A DNA stretch of 64,000 bases. It comes from Plastoroseomonas arctica (GTDB taxonomy: Bacteria > Pseudomonadota > Alphaproteobacteria > Acetobacterales > Acetobacteraceae). The stretch lies in NCBI RefSeq assembly GCF_018128965.1, contig NZ_JAAEDH010000001.1, positions 124,001-188,000 of the forward strand, given 5' to 3'. The notes under the pieces are model-generated. The model was not told the DNA's origin and did not search any database. It saw only the letters and a list, made by a program, of their open reading frames with translations. This document shows, one piece after another, positions 36,434 through 45,915 of the stretch (the stretch's first letter is position 1; the number at the start of each line of letters is the position of its first letter). The position numbers were made by a program, and so were the translations under genes.

Positions 36434-38037
36434 TCACGCGCCGCGCCACGCTGGCACTGGCCGCCTCGGCGCTGGCGGCGGAGGAGGCCATCGCGCAAAC
36501 CCCGCGCGGCGGCGAGCTGCGCATCGGGATGACGCTCAACGACATCCCCACCGCACGCGGCGCGCCGGACCAGGGCGGCGAGGGCATCCGCTGGATGGGC
36601 TTCACCATCTATGACAGTCTGGTCTACTGGAATCTCGGCCAGGAGGAGACGATCCCGCGCATCGTCCCGGCCCTCGCCGAACGCTTCGCGCCGAACCCCG
36701 ACAACCAGTCGGAATGGATCTTCCACCTCCGCCACGGCGTGAAGTTCCATGACGGCAGCGACTTCGACGCCGACGCCGTCATCTTCAACCTCGAAAAGCT
36801 GCTGGTCCGCGAAGCCCCACATTACGACCCGCAGCAGCGCCTGACGCTCGCCTTCCGCCTGCCCGACGTGAAGAGCTGGCGCAAGATCGATGACTTCACG
36901 CTCGCCATCGGTACAGGCACGCCCAACGCCTATCTGCTCGACCAGATCGTGTTCCTGCACATCTCCTCGCCCGCGCAGTGGCGCCGGCTGGGCGGGTGGG
37001 AAGCCTTCGGCCGCCAGCCCTCCGGCACCGGGCCGTTCCGCGTGACCGAGATCGTCCCGCGACAGCGTTGCGTCATGCTGCCCTTCGCGGAATACTGGGA
37101 CGTCGCGCGGCGCCCGAAGCTCGACCGCCTGGTGCTGCTGCCGATCCCGGACGCCAATACCCGCGTCGCCGCGCTGCTCGCGAACCAGGCGAACTTCATC
37201 GAGGCGCCGCCGCCCGACGCCATCCCTGCGCTCCGCGCCCAGCGGATGACCATCAAGGTCAACCCCTATCCGCATGTCTGGCCCTACATCCTGCGCATCG
37301 TGGGCGACGGCACGCCGCTGGCCGATGTGCGCGTGCGCCAAGCGCTGAACCTGGCTGTCAACCGCGAGGAGATCGTGCAGCTCCTGGGCGGCATGGCGGT
37401 GCCGGCCACCGGGATGGTGCTGCCCGACAGCCCCTGGTTCGGCAACCCGCGCTTCCGTATCCGCCACGATCCCGCCGAGGCGCGTCGCCTGCTGGGCGAG
37501 GCCGGCTACAACGCCGCGCGCCCGCTCCAGATCACCTTCCAGATCTCGACATCCGGTTCGGGCCAGATGCAGCCGCTGCCGATGAACGAGGCCATCCAGC
37601 AGCAGATGCGCGCCGCCGGCATCGACCTGCGTTTCGACGTGGTGGAGTGGAACGCAATGCGGGTGCAGCGCACGCGCGGCCCGCTCGACCCGACCGCGCG
37701 CGGGCTGCACGCGATCAACAACTCGATGGGCATCTCCACGCCCTTCGATGCCTTCCAGCGCTTCTTCTCCTGCAACATGGCCCCGCCCGAGGGGCTGAAC
37801 TGGTCAGGCGTGTGCGAGCCCGCGTTGCAGGCGCTGCTCGACGCGGCCGTGCTGGAGTTCGACGAGACGAAGCGCGACGCGCTGCTCGCCCGCGCCCACG
37901 AAATGGTGGTGGACAATGCCTATTGGCTCTGGGTCGTCCATGACGTGAACCCGCGCGCGCTGCGGCCCGAGGTGCAGGGGTTTGCCCAGGCGAAAAGCTG
38001 GTACCAGGACCTGACCCAGGTGAGCGTCCGCCGCTGA
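36430..38037 (+). CDS. Family 5 (DppA-like) ABC solute-binding protein
   Basis: Periplasmic binding protein of the peptide/nickel class, 535 residues. The signal peptide RRATLALAASALAAEEAIAQ is followed by the typical GGELRIG start of the mature protein, LAERFAPN, WIFHLRHGVKFHDGSDFDADAVIFN and VRQALNLAVNRE. Its ATG overlaps the amidase stop by 4 nt. No permease follows; the DppB/C-like pair lies on the opposite strand at 40162-41900 with its own binding protein. Ligand unknown. Confidence 0.9.
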   Translation: MITRRATLALAASALAAEEAIAQTPRGGELRIGMTLNDIPTARGAPDQGGEGIRWMGFTIYDSLVYWNLGQEETIPRIVPALAERFAPNPDNQSEWIFHLRHGVKFHDGSDFDADAVIFNLEKLLVREAPHYDPQQRLTLAFRLPDVKSWRKIDDFTLAIGTGTPNAYLLDQIVFLHISSPAQWRRLGGWEAFGRQPSGTGPFRVTEIVPRQRCVMLPFAEYWDVARRPKLDRLVLLPIPDANTRVAALLANQANFIEAPPPDAIPALRAQRMTIKVNPYPHVWPYILRIVGDGTPLADVRVRQALNLAVNREEIVQLLGGMAVPATGMVLPDSPWFGNPRFRIRHDPAEARRLLGEAGYNAARPLQITFQISTSGSGQMQPLPMNEAIQQQMRAAGIDLRFDVVEWNAMRVQRTRGPLDPTARGLHAINNSMGISTPFDAFQRFFSCNMAPPEGLNWSGVCEPALQALLDAAVLEFDETKRDALLARAHEMVVDNAYWLWVVHDVNPRALRPEVQGFAQAKSWYQDLTQVSVRR

Positions 38038-38198
38038 TGTGACGCCTCGATGAAAACCGGGGCCGAGCCCGTCCTGGCCCTGGCGCATTCCGGCGCGCTG
38101 ACCATGATGTGACGTGATCGCCCTCGGCTCGGCCGCGCCCGCGCGCCAAGCCCGGGGCCTGGTGCGCGCGATCTGAACCCTGGAAGCGGACTTCCCAC

Positions 38199-40124
38199 AT
38201 GCTCGAGAATGATCCCGACGACATCGCATCCAACCCCGATCCGCGCGAGCCGGTCGGCCTGCTGATTGAACGCCGCCTTTCGCGCCGTGCCGCGCTGCTG
38301 GGCCTCGCCGGTGCCGCCACGCTCACCGACCAGCTGGTCGCGAGCGCGCAGGCGCAGGTGCCCGTCCAGGGCGGTCCATCCAGCCTCGCCTTCGGCGAGG
38401 TGCGCCACCAGCTCTCCCAGCATGACGCGGTGCCGGAGGGGTACGAGACCCAGGTCGTGATCCGCTGGGGCGACCCGATCCTTGCCGAAGCGCCGGCCTT
38501 CAACCCCAATGCGCAGACGCCCGCCGCCCAGGCCGGCCAGTTCGGCTACAACAACGACTACATCGACTTCAAGCCGCTGCCGCAGGGCTCCAACACCGCT
38601 GATCACGGCCTGCTCTGCGCCAATCTCGAATACACCAATACCAACCTGATGTTCGCCGGCATCGGCAGCGGCAGCGGCGCGCGCATCCGCGCCAATGCCG
38701 AGCAATCCCACATCGAGCGCATGGCGCATGGCCACGCGGTGGTCGAGATCCGCAAGACCAACGGCGTCTGGGGCTATGTGCGCGAGAGCCGCTACAACCG
38801 TCGCATCACCGGCGACACGCCGATGCGCATCTCCGGCCCCGCCGCCGGCCATGCGCTGATGAAGACGAACGCGGACCCGACCGGCACGCGCGTGCTCGGC
38901 ACGCTCAGCAACTGCGCCGGCGGCAACACGCCCTGGGGCACGGTCCTGGTCGCCGAGGAGAACTTCAACGGCTATTTCGGCGGCGCCTCCGCCGGCACCG
39001 GCCCGCAGGGCGAGATGCACCGTCGCTATGGGATCGTCGCCGCGGCGCAATACCCTTGGGGCCGCTTCGAGGACCGCTTCAACCTCGACAAGGAGCCCAA
39101 TGAGCCGAACCGCTTCGGCTGGGTGGTCGAATACGACCCCTACGACCCGGAGAGCGTGCCGGTGAAGCGCACCGCGCTCGGCCGCGTGAAGCATGAGGGC
39201 GCAACCCACGCTGTCAGCCATGACGGCCGCGTCGTCATCTATTGCGGCGACGACCAGGCGATGGACTACGTCTACAAGTTCGTCACCGCGCGCCCGTTCA
39301 ACCTCAATGACCGCGCTGCCAACCGCGACATGCTCGATGAGGGCACCCTGTTCGTCGCCAAGCTGCAGGATGACGGCAAGCTCGAATGGCTGCCCGTGGT
39401 GCACGGCCAGGGACCGCTGACGGCGGCCAACGGCTTCGCCAACCAGGCCGAGGTGCTGATCAACACCCGCCGCGCCGGGGACCTGCTGGGCGCGACGCCG
39501 ATGGACCGCCCCGAGGACGTGGAGACCAACCCGGTCAATGGCCGCGTCTATGTCGTGCTGACCAACAACACGACTCGCGCGGAAGGCAACGCCGCCAATC
39601 CGCGTCCGCGCAACGCGCATGGCCACATCATCGAGCTGATCCCGCCGCGCGTCGGCAATGCGGTGGACCACACCGCGACGGAAGGGCGTTGGGAGATCTT
39701 CCTGATGGCGGGCAAGCCCGGCCAGGATGCCGGGGCGCGCTACCATCGCGCCACCTCCGACCAGGGCTGGCTGTCCTGCCCGGACAATTGCGCCTTCGAC
39801 AGCAAGGGCCGCATCTGGATCGCGACCGATGGCGCGCCCACGGCAGCGGGTATCGCCGATGGCCTCTACGCCGCCGACACCGCCGGTCCGGGACGGGCGC
39901 TGACGAAGCTGTTCTACCAGGCGCCGACGGGCGCCGAGGTGTGCGGGCCGTGCATGGCGCCGGATGACCGCACCATGTTCCTCGCCATCCAGCATCCCGG
40001 CGAGGATACCGGCAGCACCTTCGAGGCGCCCTCGACCCGTTGGCCCGACTTCGCCGAGGGCATGCCGCCGCGCCCGGCCGTGATCGCGATCGTGAAGAAG
40101 GATGGCGGCATCATCGGCAGCTGA
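38199..40124 (+). CDS. PhoX-family (DUF839) protein, Tat-exported
   Basis: Predicted periplasmic beta-propeller protein of 641 residues related to PhoX alkaline phosphatase. It has a twin-arginine signal (ERRLSRRAALLGLAGAATL, about 24-42). Conserved stretches include GTVLVAEENFNGYFGG, FGWVVEYDPYDP, KRTALGRVKHEG, YCGDDQAMDYVYKF and GWLSCPDNCAFDSKGRIWIATDG, matching the Ca/Fe-binding propeller. No convincing Pho box was found upstream, so phosphate control is uncertain. It converges on the DppC-like gene. Confidence 0.85.
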   Translation: MLENDPDDIASNPDPREPVGLLIERRLSRRAALLGLAGAATLTDQLVASAQAQVPVQGGPSSLAFGEVRHQLSQHDAVPEGYETQVVIRWGDPILAEAPAFNPNAQTPAAQAGQFGYNNDYIDFKPLPQGSNTADHGLLCANLEYTNTNLMFAGIGSGSGARIRANAEQSHIERMAHGHAVVEIRKTNGVWGYVRESRYNRRITGDTPMRISGPAAGHALMKTNADPTGTRVLGTLSNCAGGNTPWGTVLVAEENFNGYFGGASAGTGPQGEMHRRYGIVAAAQYPWGRFEDRFNLDKEPNEPNRFGWVVEYDPYDPESVPVKRTALGRVKHEGATHAVSHDGRVVIYCGDDQAMDYVYKFVTARPFNLNDRAANRDMLDEGTLFVAKLQDDGKLEWLPVVHGQGPLTAANGFANQAEVLINTRRAGDLLGATPMDRPEDVETNPVNGRVYVVLTNNTTRAEGNAANPRPRNAHGHIIELIPPRVGNAVDHTATEGRWEIFLMAGKPGQDAGARYHRATSDQGWLSCPDNCAFDSKGRIWIATDGAPTAAGIADGLYAADTAGPGRALTKLFYQAPTGAEVCGPCMAPDDRTMFLAIQHPGEDTGSTFEAPSTRWPDFAEGMPPRPAVIAIVKKDGGIIGS

Positions 40125-40131
40125 GAGGCGG

Positions 40132-40157
40132 GGGCGCCGGCAGGGAGGCCGGCGCCC
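40132..40157. terminator. Bidirectional hairpin between convergent genes
   Basis: A perfect 10-bp stem, GGGCGCCGGC and GCCGGCGCCC, with loop AGGGAG. It lies between the stops of the PhoX-like and DppC-like genes. No T tract. Confidence 0.5.
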
Positions 40158-40161
40158 TCCC

Positions 40162-40968
40162 TTACCGTGCGCGCACGCCGTCCGCGATGAGAGTGCAGCC
40201 CGCGACCGCCATCAGGATGGCGAGGCCCGGCCACACCGCGGCCATCGGCGCGGAGAAGACCAGCTCCTGCGCATTGGCGAGCATGTTCCCCCAGGACGGG
40301 TTCGGCGGGGCGATGCCGAGGCCGAGGAAGCTGAGCGTGCTCTCGGCGAGGATTGCGCCCGCCACCGCCAGCGCCGTCGCCACACTCACCGGCACGGCGA
40401 GGGCGGGCAGCACATGGCGCATCAGAAGCCGCGCCTCGGTCACGCCCAGCGCGCGCGCTGCGCGGACATGGTCGCGCGCGAGCACCGAGAGCGCGGCCGC
40501 ACGCGCCAGGCGCGCCACGCCCACCCAGCCGAAAAGGGTCAGGATGCCCACGATGCGGATCATGTCCGACGCCGCCTGCCCGCGCGGCAGGCCCACCACC
40601 GAGGGATCCACGGCGGCCAGGACCACCAGCAGCGGCAGCGCCGGCAACGCGAGCATCCCATCGGCCAGGCGCATCAGAAGCGCGTCCACCACGCCGCCGC
40701 GCCACGCCGCGAGCAGCCCGGCCGCGGTGCCGATGATGCTCGCCGCCAGTGCCGTCGCAATGCCGACGGCGAGCGAGACTCGCGCGCCTTCGAGTAGCCG
40801 CGTCAGCAGGTCGCGCCCGAGATCATCTGTGCCCAGCCAGTGCTCGGACGAGGGCGCGGCGTAGCGGTTGAACAGATCGGGTGCTGCGGAATCCTGCCCC
40901 AACAGGGGCGCAGTCAGAGCGCCGGCCACCAGCGTGCCGAGCAACGAAACACCGAGCCAGAACCGCAT
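40162..40968 (-). CDS. DppC-like ABC transporter permease
   Basis: Second permease of a peptide/nickel-class importer, 268 residues from ATG 40968, which overlaps the stop of the DppB-like gene (ATGA). It contains the family N-terminal hallmark HWLGTDDLGRDLLTRLLEGARVSL and the EAA loop AARALGVTEARLLMRHVLPALAVP, with five to six membrane helices. No DppD/DppF ATPase gene follows. Confidence 0.9.
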   Translation of the reverse strand: MRFWLGVSLLGTLVAGALTAPLLGQDSAAPDLFNRYAAPSSEHWLGTDDLGRDLLTRLLEGARVSLAVGIATALAASIIGTAAGLLAAWRGGVVDALLMRLADGMLALPALPLLVVLAAVDPSVVGLPRGQAASDMIRIVGILTLFGWVGVARLARAAALSVLARDHVRAARALGVTEARLLMRHVLPALAVPVSVATALAVAGAILAESTLSFLGLGIAPPNPSWGNMLANAQELVFSAPMAAVWPGLAILMAVAGCTLIADGVRAR

Positions 40969-41900
40969 CAGGCGGAGATCCGCGGGTCGATCACCCGTTG
41001 CGCCACATCCGCCGCGAGGGTCGCCAGCATGGTCACCAGCGCCACCAGCAGCAGGGCGAGCAGCGCGAGGTTGTAGTCGTTCCCCATGATCGCGTCGTAG
41101 ATCAGCTTGCCCATGCCGGGCCGCGCGAAGACCGTCTCCGTCACCACAGCGCCGGAGACCAACGCGCCGGCATCGAGCGCGGCGATGGTCAGCACCGGCA
41201 CCGCCGCATTGGGGAAGACGTGTCGCCACAGCACGCGCGGGCCCGACGCACCCTTGGCGCGCGCGGTGCGTACCCAGGGCTCGGAGAGTGCGACGCGCAT
41301 CGCAGCCGCGGTGTGCCGCGCATAGGCGGCAATGTTCGCGACGGCCAGCGTGGCGACCGGCAGCACCAGGAAGCGCAGGCCGAGACCGTCATCGGCGGAC
41401 CCGCCCGCCGGCAACCAGCCGAGCGTCACCGCGAACAGGATGATGAGCAGGATGCCGAGCCAGAAGGAGGGCATGGCCTGGCCGAGCACCGCCACGGCGT
41501 CCACCCAGGGGCCGCTGCGCGGTCGGGCGGCGGCCAGCACGCCCAGTGCGATGCCGCCGGCCGCGGCGATGGCCAGTGCACAGCCGAGCAGCAACAGCGT
41601 CGACCACAGAGCCGGCCACAACACGCTCGCGGCCGGCACCGCGAAGAGGCGCGAGTAGCCGAACTCGCCGTGCAGCACGCCCGTCGCCCAGGCGCCGTAG
41701 CGGGCGAGCAGAGGCCTATCCAGTCCATGCAGCGCCCGCATCCGCGCCGCATCCTCCGGCCCAAGCCGCGGGTCGCCGGCGATGGCGAGCTCGATCGGGT
41801 CGCCGGGCATCAGCCCGATCAGCGCGTAGCTCGCGAAGGAGAGCAGCCCGAGGACGATGGCGATCTGGAGAAGGCGGCCCGCAATCACCGTACGCGCCAC
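40968..41900 (-). CDS. DppB-like ABC transporter permease
   Basis: First permease of the importer, 310 residues if started at GTG 41900, which overlaps the binding-protein stop by 16 nt; GTG 41888 is an alternative. The start is uncertain because the nearest GGAGG lies only about 1-2 nt from 41900. Typical DppB features are the first helix, LMPGDPIELAIAG, LDRPLLARYGAW and the EAA loop RTARAKGASGPRVLWRHVFPNAAVP. Confidence 0.87.
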   Translation of the reverse strand: MARTVIAGRLLQIAIVLGLLSFASYALIGLMPGDPIELAIAGDPRLGPEDAARMRALHGLDRPLLARYGAWATGVLHGEFGYSRLFAVPAASVLWPALWSTLLLLGCALAIAAAGGIALGVLAAARPRSGPWVDAVAVLGQAMPSFWLGILLIILFAVTLGWLPAGGSADDGLGLRFLVLPVATLAVANIAAYARHTAAAMRVALSEPWVRTARAKGASGPRVLWRHVFPNAAVPVLTIAALDAGALVSGAVVTETVFARPGMGKLIYDAIMGNDYNLALLALLLVALVTMLATLAADVAQRVIDPRISA

Positions 41901-43537
41901 CCCTCCACCCAGAGTGAGGAGTAGTTCAGGTGCCCGGTCGGCCGCACACCCTCGAGCCAGGTCGGCCAGACATGCGCGTCGGAGCGGAACCACAGCGGCA
42001 GCGCCGGCAGATCCTCGGCGTAGATGGCCTGCAGGCGACGGAACATCTGGGCGCGCTCGTCGCGGTCCAGTTCCTCGGGCAGGGCTTCGAGCAGCGCGTC
42101 CAGTTCCGGGTTGCGGTAGGCGCCAAAATTCTGCCCGGACCAGTTGCGCTCGGCGCGGGGGATTTCGTCGGAATGCAGCGTCGTGCGAGGCACGCCCTCC
42201 GGCGCGCTGACCCAGGCAAACAGCACCCCGCCCTGGAAGCGGCGGCGCGACAGGGTCTCGGCGAAGAGCACGCGCGGGGGCTCGTTGCGGATGCGCGCCT
42301 CGATGCCGGCCGCGCGCCATTGCGCCTGCACCACCTGCTGCACCTGTTCGCGCGAGCGGTTGCCGGCGGTGGTCATCAGGTCGATCGACAGGCGTTCACC
42401 GCCGGCATTGCGGCGGATGCCGTCGGGCCCGCGCCGCCAGCCGGCCTCATCGAGCAGCGCGCCGGCGCGGGCTGGGTCGTGTGGCCATTGCCGCACATCC
42501 GGATCGCTCATGGGGTCGAGCGGGTTGACGGAGGTATGCGCGACCGGCTGCCGCCCCTCGAAAAGGCGCGCCACGATCTGCGCGCGGTCGAGCGCCAGGA
42601 TCAGCGCTTGGCGCACGCGCCGGTCCGCAAGTGCGGGGTTGTCGTGGTTGAGGTCGAGATGTTCGTAGGTGAGGCCGGGACGGTATTCGAAGCGGAAGCG
42701 CGCGCCGACCCGGCGTTCGAGTGCCGCCACCTGGTCGAGCGGCAGGCCCAGTTCGCCCGCGATCATGTCGATCTGCCCGGCGAGAAGCTGGGCTTCCATC
42801 GCGGCGGTGCTTTCGATGGTGCGGATCTGGATGCGGCGGAAGGCGGGCGCGGGGCCAGACCACTGCGCGTTGCGCTCGAGCGTGACGCCGGCGCCGGGCT
42901 GCACCGCGGTCACGCGGTAGGGGCCGTTCCACAGGCCGGGATTGGCCGTCTCCGTGTCGTAGGCGGTGCGGGTGCGGTAGGTGGCGGGAGCGGCTTCCCA
43001 ACGCGCGCGGTCGATATGCGCCGGCAGCGGCTGGAAATCGCCCATGGAGGCGAAGTCGAAGGTCAGCTTGTCGAAGCGCAGCGTCACCGTGCGGGCATCG
43101 ACGACGATCAGTTCATAGGCGCTGCGGTAGAATTCGGCGGGGCCGAATCCGGTGGCGTCATTGCGCCCCGCTTCCCAAGCGAAGCGGAGATCCTCGGCGC
43201 TGACCGGCACGCCATCGCCCCAGCGCAGTCCCTCGCGCAGGCGGTATGTCACGCGCACCCCGGGGCGGCCATTGGGCGCGGTCTCGCGCACGGCGAGGCC
43301 GTTCTCCAGCGTCGGCAGGGTCTCGCAGGTGAGGCAGACGAGGCGCCAATCGGCATCCCAGGCGGTGAGCGGGCGGCGGGCGAAGCCGAGCACGTAGGAT
43401 TTGGCCGCCATGGACTCGATGTTGGGGTGGAAGGTGGAGGGGAATTGCGTGATGCCGATGGTGAGCGTGTCGCGGGGTTGGGCGAGCGCGGGGCCGGCGA
43501 TCAGGCAGGCAAGGATCAAGCGGGGCCAAAGGGCCAT
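41885..43537 (-). CDS. Family 5 ABC solute-binding protein (oligopeptide/DppA class)
   Basis: Periplasmic binding protein of 550 residues with a signal peptide (LILACLIAGPALAQ). Class features are YRLREGLRWGDGVPVSAEDLRFAWE, HLDLNHDNPALADRRVRQALILALDR and DPARAGALLDEAGWRRGPDGIRR. It is the first gene of an SBP-DppB-DppC unit. Its 5' end overlaps the toxin gene (43516-43806) by 22 nt on the same strand. Confidence 0.9.
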   Translation of the reverse strand: MALWPRLILACLIAGPALAQPRDTLTIGITQFPSTFHPNIESMAAKSYVLGFARRPLTAWDADWRLVCLTCETLPTLENGLAVRETAPNGRPGVRVTYRLREGLRWGDGVPVSAEDLRFAWEAGRNDATGFGPAEFYRSAYELIVVDARTVTLRFDKLTFDFASMGDFQPLPAHIDRARWEAAPATYRTRTAYDTETANPGLWNGPYRVTAVQPGAGVTLERNAQWSGPAPAFRRIQIRTIESTAAMEAQLLAGQIDMIAGELGLPLDQVAALERRVGARFRFEYRPGLTYEHLDLNHDNPALADRRVRQALILALDRAQIVARLFEGRQPVAHTSVNPLDPMSDPDVRQWPHDPARAGALLDEAGWRRGPDGIRRNAGGERLSIDLMTTAGNRSREQVQQVVQAQWRAAGIEARIRNEPPRVLFAETLSRRRFQGGVLFAWVSAPEGVPRTTLHSDEIPRAERNWSGQNFGAYRNPELDALLEALPEELDRDERAQMFRRLQAIYAEDLPALPLWFRSDAHVWPTWLEGVRPTGHLNYSSLWVEGWRVR

Positions 43538-43806
43538 TGTCGTGCTCCATGCCAGACGGCGAGGATGAGGATCATGCCGTCCTCCGGCGCCATGCGATAC
43601 ACCAGTCGGAACGGCGAGCGTGGAATGGCGAAGACTCGAAGATCCGTGCCCAGGGGGCGGCCGATCTCAGGGAAATCCATGAGCCGACCGGCGGCCGCTT
43701 CGCTTCGGCTCACCAGCGCATCTGCCGCATCCGGGTTGTCGCCGGCGACGTGGTCCCGGGCGGCGCGCAACTGGGCGCGCGCGACGCCCGACCCGCCGAG
43801 CCTCAT
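43516..43806 (-). CDS. ParE/RelE-family toxin
   Basis: A 96-residue type II toxin of the ParE/RelE fold. Recognisable elements are the helical N-terminus, FPEIGRPLGTDLRVFAIPRSPFRLVYR and the terminal strand ILILAVWHGARQWP. ParE proteins poison gyrase and RelE proteins cleave mRNA; which applies here cannot be told. Its ATG is 1 nt after the antitoxin stop, the usual coupled order. Confidence 0.87.
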   Translation of the reverse strand: MRLGGSGVARAQLRAARDHVAGDNPDAADALVSRSEAAAGRLMDFPEIGRPLGTDLRVFAIPRSPFRLVYRMAPEDGMILILAVWHGARQWPFGPA

Positions 43807-43807
43807 G

Positions 43808-44068
43808 TCAGCCCGGCTTGCGGGCGCGGAGGGCGGCGGCCCAACCGCGCATCTCCTCCATCACCTCGTCATGCGGCATGATCAGCCCTGCGGCGATATC
43901 CGCCTCAGCCTGCGCGAGCTCCGCCCGTGCTTCCTCGAAATCCGCGATGCGCCACGACGGGACAGCCAGCGCCACCGCCTCCGGCGAGCGCCCTTCCGAG
44001 GCTGCCAGCGCTGCGATGCCGGCGCTCAGCGCCTCCGGCAAATCAAGCGTCAGACGCATCGCGCCCAT
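43808..44068 (-). CDS. Antitoxin of the ParE-like toxin
   Basis: An 86-residue protein beginning MGAMRLTLDLPEALSAGIAA, a ribbon-helix-helix-like N-terminus suited to DNA binding. The acidic, alanine-rich C-terminal half (ADFEEARAELAQAEADIAAG, then HDEVMEEMRGW) is suited to wrapping the toxin. ATG 44068 has GGAGG at 9 nt. It is expected to neutralise the toxin and repress the pair. Confidence 0.78.
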   Translation of the reverse strand: MGAMRLTLDLPEALSAGIAALAASEGRSPEAVALAVPSWRIADFEEARAELAQAEADIAAGLIMPHDEVMEEMRGWAAALRARKPG

Positions 44069-44138
44069 GGCAAAGAACCTCCGATCATCCGGCGCAACCT
44101 CCAAGCCGCCCAGCCTGACTGTCCAAGCCTTCTGCGGC

Positions 44139-44858
44139 TCACTCCATCCCCTTGGGCTTGGCCTCCGCCAGGCTGCCGATGCCGCCATGGCTTTGTGACC
44201 ACCCCACCGGGTTCTCCAGGAACTTCCGCACTTCCTTGAGCGCAGCTTCCGAGAAATAGGGCCGCTCCCGGCAGACTTCCAGCACGTCCCACCAGGTGCA
44301 CAGCGCGTGCAGCTGCAGGCCCATCTCCTTCATCGTCTCGAAGCTGCCGGGGAAGACGCCGTAGTAGAACACCACGAAGGTGTGGTCGCAGATCGCCCCC
44401 GCATCGCGCAGCGCCTTGCAGAAGGCGATCTTGCTCGCGCCGTCGGTGGTCAGGTCCTCGACCAGCAGGGTGCGCTGGCCTTCGGGCACGTCGCCCTCGA
44501 TCTGCGCGTTGCGGCCAAACCCCTTGGGCTTCTTCCGCACATAGGCCATCGGCGCCATCATCCGGTCCGCGATCCAGGCGGCGAACGGGATACCCGCGGT
44601 CTCGCCGCCGGCGACGCATTCGATCGACTCGTAGCCGATGTGGCGGCCGATCTTCTCGACGGCCAAGTCGCAGATGCGCTTGCGCGCACGCGGGAAATAG
44701 ATGATGCGGCGGCAGTCGATGTAGACCGGGCTCTTCCAGCCGGATGTAAAGGTGTAGGGTTCCTCGGGGCGGAAATTCACCGCCTTGATCTCGAGCAGGA
44801 TGCGCGCGGTGGTCAGCGCGGCATCGCGGTCCCAGTCGGAGGCATGGGTGGCGGACAT
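44139..44858 (-). CDS. pyrE: Orotate phosphoribosyltransferase
   Basis: Converts orotate and PRPP to OMP in pyrimidine synthesis; 239 residues. The PRPP-binding motif [12 protein letters not shown] lies at 131-142, with [15 protein letters not shown] and the flexible-loop lysines in [10 protein letters not shown]. The C-terminal tail after about residue 215 is longer than in E. coli PyrE. It is a single gene diverging from the ELM1-like gene. Confidence 0.93.
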   Translation of the reverse strand: MSATHASDWDRDAALTTARILLEIKAVNFRPEEPYTFTSGWKSPVYIDCRRIIYFPRARKRICDLAVEKIGRHIGYESIECVAGGETAGIPFAAWIADRMMAPMAYVRKKPKGFGRNAQIEGDVPEGQRTLLVEDLTTDGASKIAFCKALRDAGAICDHTFVVFYYGVFPGSFETMKEMGLQLHALCTWWDVLEVCRERPYFSEAALKEVRKFLENPVGWSQSHGGIGSLAEAKPKGME

Positions 44859-44900
44859 GGCAGGTTCCCTTCGCTCCGCCTGTGGTAGTGCGCGGGGCGC

Positions 44901-45833
44901 GTGACGTCCACCGATCCCGCGATCTGGGTCCTGGCCGACCCGCGCGCGGGGACCGCGGCGCAGGCCCTGGGCATTGCCGAGGCGATCGGCGAGCCGTTCC
45001 GCACCATGCCCCTTGCTTGGTCGCCCTTCGCCCGGCTGCCGCTGCGCTGGGCGACGCTGGCGGGGCTGAGCCGGGCGTGCCGTGCGCAGTTCGCACCGCC
45101 CTGGCCTCGCCTGGTGATCAGTGCCGGGCGGCGCGCGGCGCCGGCTGCGCTATGGCTCGCGCGCCGAGGTGTGCGCACCGTCCACTGCATGGACCCCGGC
45201 TTCGCGCGCGCCCGCTTCGACATGCTGGTGATCGGACAGCACGACGCGCCCCCGACGCGCCCCAATATCCTGCCCATCCTGGGCGCGACCCACCGCATGC
45301 CGCAGGCACGCTTGGCCGCCGCGCGTGAGGAGTTCGCGGCGTTGGGCACGCTGCCGCCCCCGCGCGTCGCCCTGCTGCTCGGCGGGCCGGTGCGCGGCGA
45401 GGCCATGGACCCGGCCGTGGCGGTCGCGATCGCCGAGCAGGCCAAGGGGCTCGGCGCCAGCATCCTCGCCAGCGCGTCGCGCCGCACGGGCCTCGCGGCG
45501 ACCGATGCCCTCGCGCGCGCGCTGGAAGGCACCCCGCACCGGCTGTTCCGCTGGGGCGATCCCGGCCCGAACCCCTATGCCGGCTTCCTCGCCTGGGCCG
45601 ACCTGCTCGTCGTGACCGGGGACAGCGTTTCCATGCTGAGCGAATCGCTCGCGACGGGCGCCCCGCTGCTGGTTGCCGATCCTGGCGGCCTGGGTTCGCG
45701 GCACCGCCTGCTCTCCGAGTCGCTGTTCGCCAGCGGTCTCGCCGCCCCGCTAGGCGCGGGCACCGCGCCGGGCCCGCGCGCCGCGCTCGATGAGACCGGA
45801 CGCGTCGCGACGCGGGCGCGCGGGCTGCTGTGA
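44901..45833 (+). CDS. ELM1-like (mitochondrial fission ELM1 family) protein
   Basis: A 310-residue protein of the ELM1/DUF1022 family with a GT-B-like fold. The GTG start at 44901 gives an N-terminus [20 protein letters not shown]. Typical motifs are [42 protein letters not shown] and [22 protein letters not shown]. Bacterial members are of unproven function and often lie near lipid A or envelope genes. It is followed by a glycosyltransferase, which fits an envelope role. Confidence 0.83.
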   Translation: MTSTDPAIWVLADPRAGTAAQALGIAEAIGEPFRTMPLAWSPFARLPLRWATLAGLSRACRAQFAPPWPRLVISAGRRAAPAALWLARRGVRTVHCMDPGFARARFDMLVIGQHDAPPTRPNILPILGATHRMPQARLAAAREEFAALGTLPPPRVALLLGGPVRGEAMDPAVAVAIAEQAKGLGASILASASRRTGLAATDALARALEGTPHRLFRWGDPGPNPYAGFLAWADLLVVTGDSVSMLSESLATGAPLLVADPGGLGSRHRLLSESLFASGLAAPLGAGTAPGPRAALDETGRVATRARGLL

Positions 45834-45915
45834 CATCCGCGCGTCGGTTGTTACGGGGCTGGCGCGCGCAGCGCCGCTGCCGTTAAGACAGGCTGCGGTC
45901 CTAGGGAGAGCACGC

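Noticed and set aside
38038-38198. Pho box upstream of the PhoX-like gene
   Set aside because: CTGACCAT and TGTGACGT strings occur but do not form the CTGTCAT direct repeat at 11-bp spacing.
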